A DNA stretch of 64,000 nt, taken from positions 18,671,437-18,735,436 of the forward strand of contig NC_053118.1 of NCBI RefSeq assembly GCF_010015445.1. The letters run 5' to 3'. The notes under the pieces are model-generated. The model was not told where the DNA came from and searched no databases. It worked only from the letters and a program-made list of their open reading frames with translations. This DNA is from Perca fluviatilis. Lineage: Eukaryota > Chordata > Actinopteri > Perciformes > Percidae. Every line of letters begins with the position of its first letter. Within the stretch, counting starts at the first letter, position 1. Below are positions 11,916-24,400 of the stretch, in pieces. Made by a program: the position numbers and the translations under genes.

Positions 11916-12655
11916 TTAGGAGAGCATGACCAAAGAGACCAGCGGTGCCACCAGGAGCAGAAGGCCAGCACTTGTGCTGCTGGCGCTGTTGCAGAAGTTC
12001 CCCTGACAGCAGCTAATTTCTGTTCCAAGGGCTCCTGCAGTCTGTGTGGTTTGCGTTGAGCAAATCGTCTTGGAGGCACAGCCCTTCATGGTCACTGTTT
12101 GACCTCCTGCATTCACTGGGAGAATTAAAATAATTTTTAGGGTGAGAACTTAATGTTTTGGACATCCATTCAAACAGAGTTAGATGTTTAATGCTGTAGG
12201 TCGTTACCTGTTGTTGAGATGCAGTAGTCCTCATTCCCCTCACAGTTTAGAGTGTTGGTGCACTTTTGTCCGTCACAGGAGAAGCACTTTTTACCATTTG
12301 GATTGGATTTGCTGGGTTCTGTAACAAAAAACATCCATTGTTCATATTGTTTGGGGATGTAGAGGGGGATTGAGTGGTGGCTTGAATGCACTTTTCTTAT
12401 TCAGTTCCTTTTTCAAAGCTTTCTATGTCCAGCAGTCTAATGGACACTCCCTACTGATTTACACAATGTAAAAAATATTAACATTCATTGTTCATATTGT
12501 TTGTGGATGTAGTAATTCAGATATACAAAATGCAAAGATGTATGCTATTTGTTTGCTTAATATCTAATTATAATAAGTAGATTGTTTTTACATTAAGCTA
12601 TGATTGGCCTATAGATAATAAATTAAGATTGACTTTAACCTGGAAATTCAGTGGG

Positions 12656-12691
<36 letters not shown>

Positions 12692-12783
12692 ACATTGAAT
12701 TTTTTACATTGTTGATAAAGGGCATGCTTTATATTGCTGAGATAAAGTCTGACATCCTGCACATGAGTCTTCCCCTCTCTCCA

Positions 12784-12815
<32 letters not shown>

Positions 12816-14054
12816 GCACGCACGCACGCACGCACGGACGCACGCACACACAGCTGCACTGTGGCAGTTGGGGGTATCATGCCCTTGAGCTCCTCTATAA
12901 GAGATGGTGATGGAAAGTCATATTCCCCTCTACTGGCTTGTCTTGGAACTTAAGTCTTGTCTCAACAATATCAACTCCAAGCATATTGTCTCAGGTTCTG
13001 ATACATGGACTGGCATCATCAATTCACAAAACCTACATTCACAATGTCCATATAGCACTATGATGAATATACTGTACATCTTATATATACTGTATGTTTA
13101 AAACAAATGTATTGTTTTAATCAGTAAAATCAGTTTTTTTTTAAATAAATAAGTGCAACCAATACTAACTTTTAAGGAGAGTAGTTTTTGCATTTTAAAC
13201 AGCTATTGCTTATGCAACTAAAACCGCTTTCATTTAAAAGAAGCGGCTAAATACCAAGAGACAATATACAGTCAGTAAGTTACCAGGGGCAGGTTGGTTG
13301 TTGCAGAGATCGGAGGTGCAACACTTGATGGTAGCTATGGTTTGGGAGATTCCGAAGTTGACTGAGTCCTCAAAACACTCTTCCGCCAAAAGACAGCTTT
13401 TTGAGTTGACATTAACAACTTTTGAACCACCTGCAATAAAAGAGGAACCTTTGTAAACTGGGGCCGCACAAAGCAGTTTAACAATAAAAACAATGCAACA
13501 CAAATTACTATACCTGTATAAGTGACTTTAATTGCCCCACACTTTTGACCTGGCTAAGGGCATTCTTTTGATGTATCTGTGCAGGTTCCTGAGATTCCCG
13601 GTGCACACTCATAACATTTCAAGGTGTAGGCTGAGAAAACACAAAACTTTCAAAGTTTAAACTTAAAAAAATAATAATAATTTTGACACCTTAACTCTGA
13701 GGTAAAATAACAAAAATTATGAGTACAGATACAAAAAACATTTGTTGTACAGTATGAAGGTGGTTGCAAAGTGCAGTTCTGACATTTTTTTGCTTGTTTT
13801 TCAACGGAATAGAAAAGAGGTCAAATCCTCCGTGGACGAACAGGTGAAGAACAAAAAGCAATAGCAGTGACAAGTAGAAGTAACCAATAACATGTATCAT
13901 TTGGGCATACAGTTGCCTACTGGTATTTGACATATGACAATCATGTACAATCCTTCTTTTTAGAGATTAAACAGTTTTAAAAAAACAGACAACAAAACAA
14001 AAACTTGCCTTTAGGGAGAAGCACAATCCCAAAGATCAGCATCAGGAGATGCAT
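11916..14054 (-). pseudogene. Two-domain Ly6/uPAR-like gene, copy 2, with an in-frame stop in exon 2
   Basis: The exon layout matches copy 1: exon 1 14054-14009, exon 2 13630-13514, exon 3 13430-13284, exon 4 12318-12208 and exon 5 12115-11916. The leader exon is intact ([15 protein letters not shown]) and ends at a GC donor (GGCAAGT), in phase with exon 2. In exon 2 the codons after ECP read TAG CCA where copy 1 has TTG CAG, so translation would stop about 25 residues into domain 1. Exon 2 is also 3 bases shorter near its end. Exons 3-5 are open and keep all cysteines. Domain 2 differs from copy 1 at only one residue, while exon 3 differs at 13. It is probably a recent pseudogene, unless the stop is a sequencing error or an allele. 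Confidence 0.75.
12659..12855. repeat. CT and CA/CG microsatellites in unit 2
   Basis: These are the unit 2 counterparts of the tracts at 3634-3870, with a different number of repeats and a regular cgcacgca tail. Confidence 0.9.
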
Positions 14055-14330
14055 TCTGTGATGGCAGGATTCTACTCAGTTTCAGTTTGATCTCTTAAGG
14101 GCAAAAGTAGTTCTCCTGAGAAGGGGTTGTCTTCATCCTCAGACCACTCCTTCATACCTCTCTGAGTAGTGACTAAATGTGAATCTTAAAAAGTAAAAAC
14201 AATAAAAAAAACACCCCTTAAATTAATCTGAAACAAAACTGATGTTTTGTTACCTGCAACAAAAGATTGGGTCAGTGTTTAGTTTTTTACACTTCTATCG
14301 GTTCTAAACAGTAGTGTCTTAAAGCTATAT

Positions 14331-15335
14331 AATCGTCACAACACAAACATACATACATACACCGTGTAATTTATTTTTATTTTAAAAATTAAAATGCCAC
14401 TTCAATGTAGCAGCTTGATGTAATTGCTTTGTATGTAGCATTCTCTAGTATCTTTTTGAGTAATGCTGAGGTTCTTGCAGAGGTTGTGCGACTCTCTTAA
14501 CCATTGTGTAATCACTCCAGTTAACCTAACAATAAAAATAAATGAAAAGATTTACAGAATCCTTAAAATGAATTACTAAAGGAAGGTAACTGCTGTCTCA
14601 CAAACAAAAATGCTACAGAAATTAGGAAAGAAAAGAAGAAAAATTAAAAAAATGCAGATAAAGACAAAACACAAAATGGCGAGACCATGGGATTTCACAT
14701 ACCTGCCAGAAAAACTGTTTTCCTTCTTAACCTTGTCATGTCACCCATGCATTACGTTCTGTTTGATCTAGTGTCACTTGTCATGGCATATAAATAATAA
14801 AAATAACACAAAAATAAGTTTAAAAACAAAGATTTTATTTTGATGTTTGAGTGTCCTCATTTAGGATCTTAGTGGCCTGAAGGTAGAAGCTCCTTCTGAT
14901 CCTCTCAGTGCTGGCCTGGTGTATCTGGTACTTTTTTCCCTGACCAATTTAGCTTTATGAATATGAAATTTCCCTTATAAAATAAGTTATTGGTATGAGT
15001 TTTAGTTTGAGATGTCTCAGGATTACCTCAGCTCCCTGATAAAGGCAGTCAAAATATGAAATTTCATATATCTCCAGCTTAAATTGCAATATCTGCATCG
15101 GCCCCAAATGAAAATTTCTGCCGATATGAGGCTTGATGTTCTCTGCAATTAGGTGGAAAAAATATGAGCATATATCAACAATTAGCCAAAGTGAGTTGGA
15201 AAACATGGGCATATCAGCCAAAATCCAATGTCATGCATTAGATACAATTTTACCGGTGCCCAGCAGGGACATTTTGTTGGTGCAGAATTTTAATTTATTA
15301 TGGAAACCCAATGCAACCGCTGCATGTCTTTTCAT
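14331..15335. other. Unit 3-specific stretch without a recognisable gene
   Basis: Units 1 and 2 have no counterpart between the flanking homologous islands. The part at about 14400-14530 is an inverted copy of the foldback repeat arm found at 10118-10230. The rest is AT-rich with only short open frames and no recognised domain. Confidence 0.5.
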
Positions 15336-16874
15336 CTGGCAGTGGGGATCAGGTGTGATTCAACAGTTTTTTTTTATACCAGCACCAACCCTTCAGTTTC
15401 ATTTCTTTTTGAGCACCAATTTAAGGTTTGTGTTTCCCACAAACAAAAGCTACATAGCATGTCAATGTGGTTATTTCACATTTCCTGTTACTGCCTTGCT
15501 GATGTAGGTTTTATAGCCTCTGTCTTGCAAAAGGTTTTAAAGCAGTATGCCAGTGGAGATATCGTCTTGGTGCTATAATAGAAGAGTGCAATGAAAAAAA
15601 AGGAAATTAAAAAGAAAGAATTATATATTTTAATCTGAGAAAACTTGTACACCAAAACTGCAATTACAATAATGGTTTGAAAATTAAAAAAATGTCACAT
15701 TTTGCTTACACGTGTGCAGACAACTGGTTTCATCTCTCTTTCTCACCACTGCTGTACAGGCTTCAGCTGTGTCTGTTCAACATGGCAGGGATACACCACT
15801 TTCTGACACGGAGTGCCAAGAGTCCACAGGTTTTCATTCCCACCAAAGTCTGCAGAAAGGTGTCCTGCTTTATATCAGACTCTTCACCATTGAACGGGCT
15901 TCCAGTTTCACTTGTCCCTCATGTACACACAGAAAAAAAAAGGTGCTAACTGGAACCAAAAATGGTTCTTAAGAGTGATGCCATAGAAGAACCATTTTCA
16001 CTTCCACAAAGAACCTTTTAACAAGAGGTTCTTCAAAGAACCATCACAAAATGGTTCTTTGATGCACTATTAATGGTTCTTCAAAGAACCATATTAAAAA
16101 ATGGTTCTTTAAGGATCCATTTTCAAGAAGGTTCTTTGTGAAGCCAACTGGTTCAATAAAGAACCTCTTTCAAAAGGTTCTTCAAAGAAACTGGTTCAAT
16201 AAAGAACCTCTTTCAAATGGTTCTTCAGAATAAATGGTTCTTTGTTCATTTTAAATGTTATTATGGGTATTATTTAAAAACAAGAATACATGCATATATT
16301 TGGCTATTTGACAACTTTATTGTTTATTGTTGACCATATTTAATTAAATTACATTACAAAAAAATGAGAAAAATGTAACAAATGTTACACAATGACAATA
16401 CAAGTAGATCCAACCAGGCAATCTGATTGACCAATTGACTCACATCAGCAAGACAGCAACATTACAGAGTTGAATCAAAAACTTTTGAAACATTTAGTGA
16501 AAGTCACATATTTATATAGTGATTCACAACACTGAGTTCTGGATTCCCCAGTGTCCTGACTGCCGTGTCACAAAGTTCCCCTGGTGTCCACCGCCATTTG
16601 GTGAAGTAACTGCCATGGCAGCAAGGACACTGGGGAGCCCTGAGTTCCCTGTCATGAGTGTGACAAATGTCAGTTTTTAAAATTAGGTTATTGACATGTA
16701 AGGAGGATTTCTGGTCTGGTTTTCATGAGTTATGACTATGAAATTTGGATGTGTTGTACAGTGGAGAGTGGTCTACTTAACCAAGCTTGTTTCAGATAGT
16801 AGTAGTCTGTCCCTAAAAGAAATGACAGTGAGGAAACTGGGGTTAGTTCCCATTCACTCTATGACAGTTGTTAA

Positions 16875-17749
16875 AGTGATGGTTCGGAGTATTTCACTCT
16901 AGGGTCCTTTGCACCATGACCTTGAGCCAAACACCCCCCCAGAAGCTTTTTTCAGCTGGGTCTAGCATTGGGAGAGTTAGCGTAGAGTAGCGTTATCAGC
17001 TGAGTAGCTTAGCGCAGGGGCTAATGGACCCACGTTTGTATCTGGTAAATGACCCCACTAATAATGCCGGAAATGATACCAAAGGTCTACACTAGTACAT
17101 ATAGGTTATGCACTCATAAAACGATGGATTGGAAAGTTTGTAAGTACACCAGAAGTTTATGTAAATAACACTTGCCTGCTCTCTTCTGCTCTCTGCTGTT
17201 GTTGCTGCTGTAAGACGAGTGCTTAGGGACGTCTACAAATTACAACACCGAAAAGAGATGCAACAAAAATATTTATTAATTTAACTTTTTTTTTTTAACT
17301 AAGTGCTGTAGTATAACTAGCAGGAGACAAGTAATAACTGAGGTAAGTTTGGAGACATTACCTTATTTAATCATTAAATTAACAAATATTTTTGTTGCAT
17401 CTCTTTTCGGTGTAGTAATTTGTAGACAGCCCTAAGCACTCGTCTAACTGCAGGTAGCAGCAGCAGCAACAGAGAGCAGAAGAGAGCAGGCAAGTGTTCA
17501 TAAACTTCTGGTGTACTTACAAACTTTCCAATCCATCGCTTTATAAGAGCAACATTTTTGTACTAGTGTAGAAGTTTGGTATCATTTCGCGCATTAATAG
17601 TGGGTCATTTACGTAGATACAAACGGTCAATACCCCCGCTAAGCTATTCAGCGGCTAACGCACTCTAGCTAACTCTCCCAATGCTAGACCCAGTTGCAAC
17701 TTCTGAAAAATCTTCAGATACTAGGAGAATACTTAAATCAACCATCACT
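16875..17749. mobile_element. Nested foldback element with TTAA target duplication
   Basis: The termini are AGTGATGGTT and AACCATCACT, with TTAA at 16871-16874 and 17750-17753. Long internal arms are inverted copies of each other; for example the segment around 17115-17215 (ttggaaagtttgtaagtac) returns inverted at about 17450-17540. TTAA targeting occurs in piggyBac and Kolobok elements. No coding capacity is seen. Confidence 0.78.
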
Positions 17750-18067
17750 TTAAGTATTGCACTGGATATCTATGTACTTTAATAAAGCGAGATACTTTGA
17801 ACCTTTTCAAACTCAAAGGTGAGCCTGTGTTAAGAATACCTGACCAATTTGGTGTTCATAGCTTCATGTTTAGGCTAAGCGTGCTCAGTATTATAGTTGT
17901 GTCATTTTAAGTAAAAAAGGAACTTGTATTAAACACATACCAATATTGAACAACATTTGAAAACACACTAAAAGAAAATTAATCTTAACATTTACTAAAA
18001 TAGAACATCTAATAATACAAAATGAATCTTAACCAATCTATAAAAACACAATAAAACAACTATTTAC

Positions 18068-18093
18068 GTGCGTGTGTGTGTGTGTGTGTGTGG
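18068..18093. repeat. GT microsatellite
   Basis: A (GT)n tract runs into a short G run at the 3' edge of the decayed gene. Confidence 0.9.
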
Positions 18094-18157
18094 GGGGGGC
18101 TGCAAGTCTGTTGTGCCACGCGATACGCTGCCCTTGGGGTTGAGCCAGCGCCAACAT

Positions 18158-19391
18158 CAGCCTGCCGTACTGAGGGCCTTCTCTGGTGTCTGTTGAGGAA
18201 AACACAAAACACAGAGTGAGGTCTGGTGTAACAGACATACAATGGAGTCTTTAATGACTCTTAGAGTTTTACTTACATTTTGCAGCCTCGCATGAACTCC
18301 CTCTGCTCCTCCAGTCCTGAGGTCCCTGACTCCTGGTAGGGGACAGGGGTTCGCCTCGGCCCCGACTGGAGGAGTACTCAGGCTTGCAGGACCTCTTCCT
18401 GGTGGTGGAGGTGATGGCATGGTGTGGGTGAGGGCCTGGCGGAAATGCTCCCTCATCCTCTTTGACTGGGCCACGTTCAGGCTGAGGGCGTAGAAGCAGT
18501 CAGCTGTGGCCGTGTTGTTGCACATCAAGGTGGCCACCATCGTCCGCTGCTCGGCAGGCAGGTTGTTCTTGGCCTTAAAACAGTAGAAGAGAAAAGATTG
18601 CTACTGTCAGTTAAGCCAGCAGAGTTGAATGAAGATGAATTAGTTATTAGTTAATGAAATCCAGCATGAACAGATAAGTGACTGAGGAGAACTCACATGC
18701 GCAAACACAGCCGTCCTCAGGTCGGTGAAGTTGGGGGACCCTTTAAGGCCCATGTCCGCCCACGCTACCTGCAGGTGGTGCAATAAGTTTTAGCATGGGC
18801 CCTTCCCAGCTGGTTTGGTGGCTTGCTGGCCGCCTGCAGCTCCAGACACCTCTCCAGCCAGCGAAAATCGTCAGTCTCCAAGAGTCTTGTATTCCCTGAC
18901 ACAGAAAACGGACAGACTATTTCAGAGGAGACATTAACAAAAACAACAGACTCACAAGCAGTAAAGACAACAGGAAACAAGTCGAGATTTTAATACATAC
19001 AGAGATCACAAAATCCCCTGTGCAGCACGCTCACCACATCCATCGCATTCAGAGACTGGGCAGGTAGGGTTTCCCAAAAGTATTCGAGGAACTCATGTAT
19101 GTGATGGTCTAGCCTACGGACTGGAGGTGGGCTGTGTATCTGCAGAAACATAGGCTTTGAGTCAGTCACTGTTCACATCGGGTGTGTGTCATAACCACTT
19201 CGCAATAATTGTTTTGGAAAGTCACACGTACTTTTCGATGCCATCAATATTCCTTAAAAACAGCCAACTGAACAATTCAGTCTGACCCTTGGTTTTACCT
19301 GCCAGGTAAAATATTAAAGACTCTCAACACCTCGGACTGTGCATTTTCCAGCTGCCCTTGTGGTACAGCTGGTAGCCTCGGAAGTAGTTTT
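18158..19391 (-). pseudogene. Decayed multi-exon gene inside the 15926-21361 element, possibly tyrosine-recombinase-like
   Basis: Consistent splice signals join minus-strand exons 19391-19299, 19131-19001, 18895-18697, 18573-18277 and about 18190-18158. The encoded pieces include FNILPG, SPPPVRRLDHHIHEFLEYFW, a segment ending NLLHHLQVAWADMGL, and AKNNLPAEQRTMVATLMCNN followed by TATADCFYAL. The last stretch recalls the C-terminal box of Crypton-type tyrosine recombinases, in which a conserved methionine-X-histidine motif precedes a TA..FY motif; here the histidine position is asparagine. This is pattern resemblance only. Exon 18895-18697 needs a one-base shift near 18788 to stay open, so the gene is broken. 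Upstream exons were not found with confidence. Confidence 0.45.
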
Positions 19392-19599
19392 CTGTGAACA
19401 CACATTTAAAATGATCTGAGTAACCTTTAACATTGAGGTCTGAATCTGAAAACACACACATATATATATATATATATAGCTAGTAACGTTACACAAACAA
19501 TTAAAAACACATACAACATGAAAAGGTGAGCATTCAAAATAGGCTACATGATCACTGAAAACAAATTTTCCTCCTTTTTCTGCATGTTCACTTTTCAAC

Positions 19600-20120
19600 A
19601 AGCAAGATGGCGGCGTTCGTCTTTTAATATAGACGTTAGTGACGCAACGTACGGCTGAGGACGGTGACAGTTGCCGGTGAAAAGCGCTTTTGCCGCCCAT
19701 TTTTACACTTCTAAATTAACATATAAAAAAATAATTTACCATTGGCAATGTCCGTACGTTACTAACGGTCGGTGGATTAGCTATCGTTAGTAACGTTTTA
19801 TTCATAAACCTTTCCTTAAACCGAGCTAAATCAACGTTAGCTAGCTACGTTTTAGCGTGCTAACGTTTGTCGTAGCATTGACCTAGCTAGCTAGCTAAGC
19901 CAGCCAATGTAGCACACAATGACTCAGGTATTTCTTAATAAAAAAAAACATTACTTATTAGATAACGTAACATTGAATCGGCAAACAGACATAGAAGACA
20001 ACAACGATACAGCCTTGACATGTCTCCATTAACGACTCTTTTGAAATAACGTTAATGAAGTTAAATGTCAGTTACCCTTCATAAGCTAGCTAGCTAGCTA
20101 AGTTACGTTAGCTAATGTAG
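19600..20120. promoter_or_regulatory. CpG- and GCTAGC/AACGTT-rich segment, possible promoter of the element's gene
   Basis: The segment contains caagatggcggcg (a YY1-like site) at about 19600 and a dense cluster of taacgtta, gctagctagc and cgttagct motifs at 19740-20120. It lies 5' of the minus-strand exons of the decayed gene. Such clusters are common near fish promoters and repeats. The promoter assignment is an inference from position and composition. Confidence 0.3.
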
Positions 20121-20625
20121 CTAACATCAGAGAGTTTATTCTAGAAGCACTGTTTAAACAAGCACATTTTCAGCAAAAAACTACCAGTAAAATGAAAACG
20201 CTTACCTCGCCTCCCTGCCCCAGGAGCCAGAGTGTAGTTTAGGACAAAACTAGCCGCTGGTCTGATGCCAAGTCCCCGAGAGACGATGTAGGGTGACTGG
20301 GGTACGCCTGTTGAAGAGGTGCGCTCGTTTTTCTCCTGTGTGAAGATCCAGCGGGCGGGGTACCAGACAGAGCGCACTCCTCAATGTGTTTCTGTCTCCG
20401 CCCGCCATAGTCCTTTGACGGTATATATTTGCAACGCATAGCTTGTTGGATTTATATTTAATAACGTTAAAAAAACGAACCTAAAAATCAACTGACTATT
20501 ATAATACAATCGTTAGACTGTTTTTAAACTAAGCTAAACCTGTACACATATGATAGGCTATGATCTGATGTAATGATACGAAACAAACGTTTTTTTACTC
20601 TTCCCATAACATGTCATGACTCATG

Positions 20626-20637
20626 AGTGTGTGTGTT

Positions 20638-20668
<31 letters not shown>

Positions 20669-20765
20669 CGTGTTGCGATACAGCGCGGCGCTGTGTTCGT
20701 GTATTTTGTGAGTGTGTGTGTGTGTGTGTGCGTGTATGTGTGTGTCTGTGCGTGCGTGCGTCTGT
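20626..20765. repeat. GT/CG compound microsatellite
   Basis: Alternating tgtg and cgcg runs are interrupted by gttgcgatacagcgcggcg. The histidine/threonine-rich frames on the minus strand here are artefacts. Confidence 0.9.
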
Positions 20766-21446
20766 GAAGTATTGATGAGGGGAAAAGAGCATAAACTAAT
20801 TTCACCTATTACCTCAAAACATTTACTCAATCAAGTACAGTATAGGCATACTTCTTGTGTAATCCTTTTTTAATACTCCACTACATTTATTTATTTTTTT
20901 TAGTTACAAAAAATTTACAATTACACCCAATATTTTCAACTGCAAAATTTAAGTGACATTTACATCCATCAATCCATCAATATTATTGATACTTTTACTT
21001 AACATTTTAAAATGCAGCTAATTTACCAAGTATTTCTAGTCAAGTATTTCATGGTACTTTTACCATGCAGTAAACCAATCACGCCAAACACTTTTTGGTA
21101 AACTGCGCTGTGCATTGTTCACTGCTTTCTGATGTTTATATGCAAACCAAACAATCTGCAGATTAATCAATAATGAAAATAATTGTTGGTGCCCTAACTT
21201 CATTGTTTTTGGCTACCAAGAACCTTTAGTACTTAAAAGAACCATATAAAAGGCTTGAAGAACCATTCCCTGAATATAGAGGTTCTTCAACTGGTGATGA
21301 CTCTTTGAAGAACCATTGAGTCCTTTGAAGAACCGTTAAAGAACCATTATTTTTCTGTGTGTAGGGTGCAGACGACCATCTCCACTTTCAGAGCCACAAT
21401 TATTCTTCATGTGACCTGATTATTGGACATAACAGCTTCAACTGCT

Positions 21447-24400
21447 ATTGGATATGACAGCAGTTCCTCCAAGGTGTTAGCAGAGCAGGCGGCTGTACTC
21501 GGAGAGCGCCGAGGACTTTTTCACCCCATCCCAGATAACGTGAAGTGAAACCTTAAAAACACAACACTTATGCAGACCAGAAATTGTATTCACTTTAATG
21601 AAACCAATGTGTTTTAATGGTTTTGTAAAATTATATGTTTTAGCATTTTGCTTTCAACTGATGTACAGTGTTGCTTTACAAATACTAGTAGTATTACAAG
21701 TATTAAAGTATTAGTAGTATGACACACCAAAGAAATGCTATGTAAATCTCTGTGTTGTTACTACACAAACCTATTCAAATTTAGTGTGTTTCATTGGCAG
21801 AAACATACTTTATAATAAATAATATATTTGCAACTACAAACAGCATCAGCAAACCTTTAGAAAAAAATACGTTGTTAGGCTGCACACAGCACAAACAACC
21901 ACCACTTGATAATCAGGCACCATGTAGCCTACATACATGTATCTTACATACATACAAACCCAGAACAAAAAAAGTTCACAAAGCTGCTCCTGAATCTCAT
22001 CACATCTTTATAAACTCAGATCTTCTCTCATCTGGACTATTCTGGCTGAACAGTAAATGACCAATGTTCAGAGAGACGTAGGTAGAAAATCAACTTGAAA
22101 CTTTTAAAAGTGAGGGGAAGGAAATGAAGCACTAACTATTAGCAGTTTGGTCATTTGTGTTATCTTAATGTTTGCCTAATCTGAATTATAGTGGCTTTAG
22201 TAACCAAACCAAGCTGAAATTGTAAAAGTTATATGAATTTTGAGGGGTGCGGTGAAAGCCAAATTATTAGGCCAAATCATTTACTTTATTGTATGTTACG
22301 CCCCTCTAGTTTCCTGTCTCTCTCTATGTTGTCAACTGTAAAAGAAAGGTGTTAAAGGGGTGATAGAATGATTATATAGGGTATTTCACACTGTTCCTTA
22401 TGGTCTCCTAATGGGGTATGTAACATTAGTTGGGCTGAAAATGGCCTGGTTGATATTTTATTGGCCCTTATGCATCCCTGTGTTTTGTCCCTATTTGTAA
22501 CAAGAGCTTTTCTTCCAAATATGGTATGGTCATGAATATTTAGATGAGCTGCGCGCTGCTTGGTTGAGCCTTAGCCCCGTACACAAACGTAGAGATGCGC
22601 GCTGATTGGTTGAGCGAATCACCATACACACACATTAGAGGTCGCGTGCTGATTGGTTGAGCGAATCCCCAATACACACACATTAGAAACGCGACAGAAT
22701 CTCATATTCCAGACACTGCAAGGTTTCCTTACCAAATTCACTTCTGAGACTTTTTTATGCGAGAAATCAACTATATAAAGCTCAAATATGGCTAATTGCA
22801 AATTTGGTAAAACTGTGTGTCGGAGTTCAGCTGCCTGTGTTGCTGCCTCGCCGCCCGGCCTGCCTTCCTCCACAGACCCCGGCCTGCTGTGAGCTCGATT
22901 GAGCTCCGGCAGCCCACAGCACCTCATACCCGCGCAAAGTCACCGTTTGGCAAATGGACTACTACCAAACGCCGCTGCCCTGACAGAGCTCCAGGGCCTG
23001 CATCTCCTCTCTTCCTGCTAGCTAAATGGCCCGTGTGTGAGAGTGAGAGCGCGGTCAGCAAGCTTGTTACACCAGCAATCTCTTACCACATGTCACACAC
23101 ATATCACGCCACTTAGCTATACAACATATACCTAAATGTCTTCTAAAGCTAACAACGGTGTCCGATTTCAAGTTAATGAATATTTGTGAACTGTAAGGGT
23201 TTCGTTAGCTGCGACTGTCCCTTCAATCCTATGTGTACAGATTGCGGCTAGTTAGCTTCATTTTTGGTCGTAATTCGAGTATATTTATAGTTTGAATTTC
23301 GTCACGCCACTTATACAACATCTAACAAAATGTTTTATTAAGCTAACAACAGTGTCTGATTTCAAGTTAATGAATATTTGTGAGCTGTAAGGGTTTCGTT
23401 AGCTGCGACTGTCCCTTCAATCCTATGTGTACAGACTGCGGCTAGTTTCCGATTTCAAGTTAATGAATTTTTGTGAATTCCAGAGGAATTCTAAGAGGAG
23501 GCTAGCTAGCTCTCATTGATAGAGCTCTATCCAACCACAGGCTCTATCAATGAGACTCACGGACAAGCTGCGTTTATTTCCCCAATCGTTTGTTTAAATA
23601 ACTCAACACATTATAATTACACACATTAAAAGAGTAACTGGAACCTGTGGTAAGAGAATGCTGGCATAACAAGCTCGCTGACCGTGCTTTCACTCACATA
23701 CACCGGGCATTTAGCTAGCAGGAAGAGGGGAGTTGCAGGCCCTGGAGCTCTGTCAGAGCAGCGGCGTTTCGTAGTTCATTAGCCCAAAACGGTGACTTTG
23801 CGCGGGTATGGGGTGCCGTGGGCTGCCAGTCGTGACGGAGCTCAATCGAGCTCACATCAGGCCGGGGTCTGTGAAGGAAGGCAGGCCGGGCGGTTAGGCA
23901 GCAACACAGGCAGCACCAGCCTCTGAAGTCCAAAAAGACAAAATTTGCAATTAGACATCAATTTTCGTAAAACGGCCCATATTTGACCTCTACATAGTTG
24001 ATTTCTCGCATAAAAAAGTCTCAGAAGTGAATTTAATGGTAAAATAGCATATGAACAATGTATAAATTTTCTGAGATCTGCACGACCTAGATTCAAAAGA
24101 CTAACTGATCTCAGGTCAGTTGTGTAGCCTATGTAAATGTTGGGGCGTGACCGTTCTCAATACACCCACGGCTGTGACAAAGGTTCCGGATTTTGAGATG
24201 ATTACGCAAGCAACTAGCTTTGTTGAGATTTGCCCGTTTTCAGCGGCAGTTTCAAAATATGAGATTTTCATAGTAAAGGGGTGTCAATGGGATTTTGAGC
24301 TTATATGTATGTCCTATTTACCCACCGAACTGTCGTTATTCAACTATGACAGGGTAAAATCAGTTTTGCATTCTATCACCCATTTAATGCTAAAAAGAAA

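Larger units (their letters stand above)
5190..14190. repeat. Tandem segmental duplication, unit 2
   Basis: This is the longest intact unit. It contains everything in unit 1 plus 6167-9990, much of which (6167-6880 and the end near 9740-9990) is recognisable in unit 3. The simplest reading is that unit 1 lost this block. The end at about 14190 is set by the reappearance of the unit start (a stretch ending in ttacctgcaacaaa) at 14191 onward. Confidence 0.92.
15926..21361. mobile_element. 5.4-kb EnSpm-like DNA transposon carrying a decayed gene
   Basis: The ends are perfect 12-bp inverted repeats (CACACAGAAAAA and TTTTTCTGTGTG), flanked by TA at 15924-15925 and 21362-21363. Units 1 and 2 show the empty site (catgtagggtgc), so both boundaries are exact. 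The subterminal regions (15950-16240 and 21210-21345) are packed with AAAGAACC/GGTTCTTT in both orientations, like the subterminal transposase-binding repeats of EnSpm/CACTA elements. TIRs beginning CAC with a 2-bp duplication fit that group, but no EnSpm transposase is present, so superfamily assignment is tentative. The interior carries a nested TTAA-site element and a minus-strand multi-exon gene remnant. Confidence 0.75.

Noticed and set aside
20595..20830. Three overlapping minus-strand frames rich in His-Thr
   Set aside because: GT/CA microsatellite artefacts without start or splice context.
22619..24096. Several 70-100 residue frames
   Set aside because: They fall in the inverted arms of the TTAA-flanked foldback element and mirror each other.
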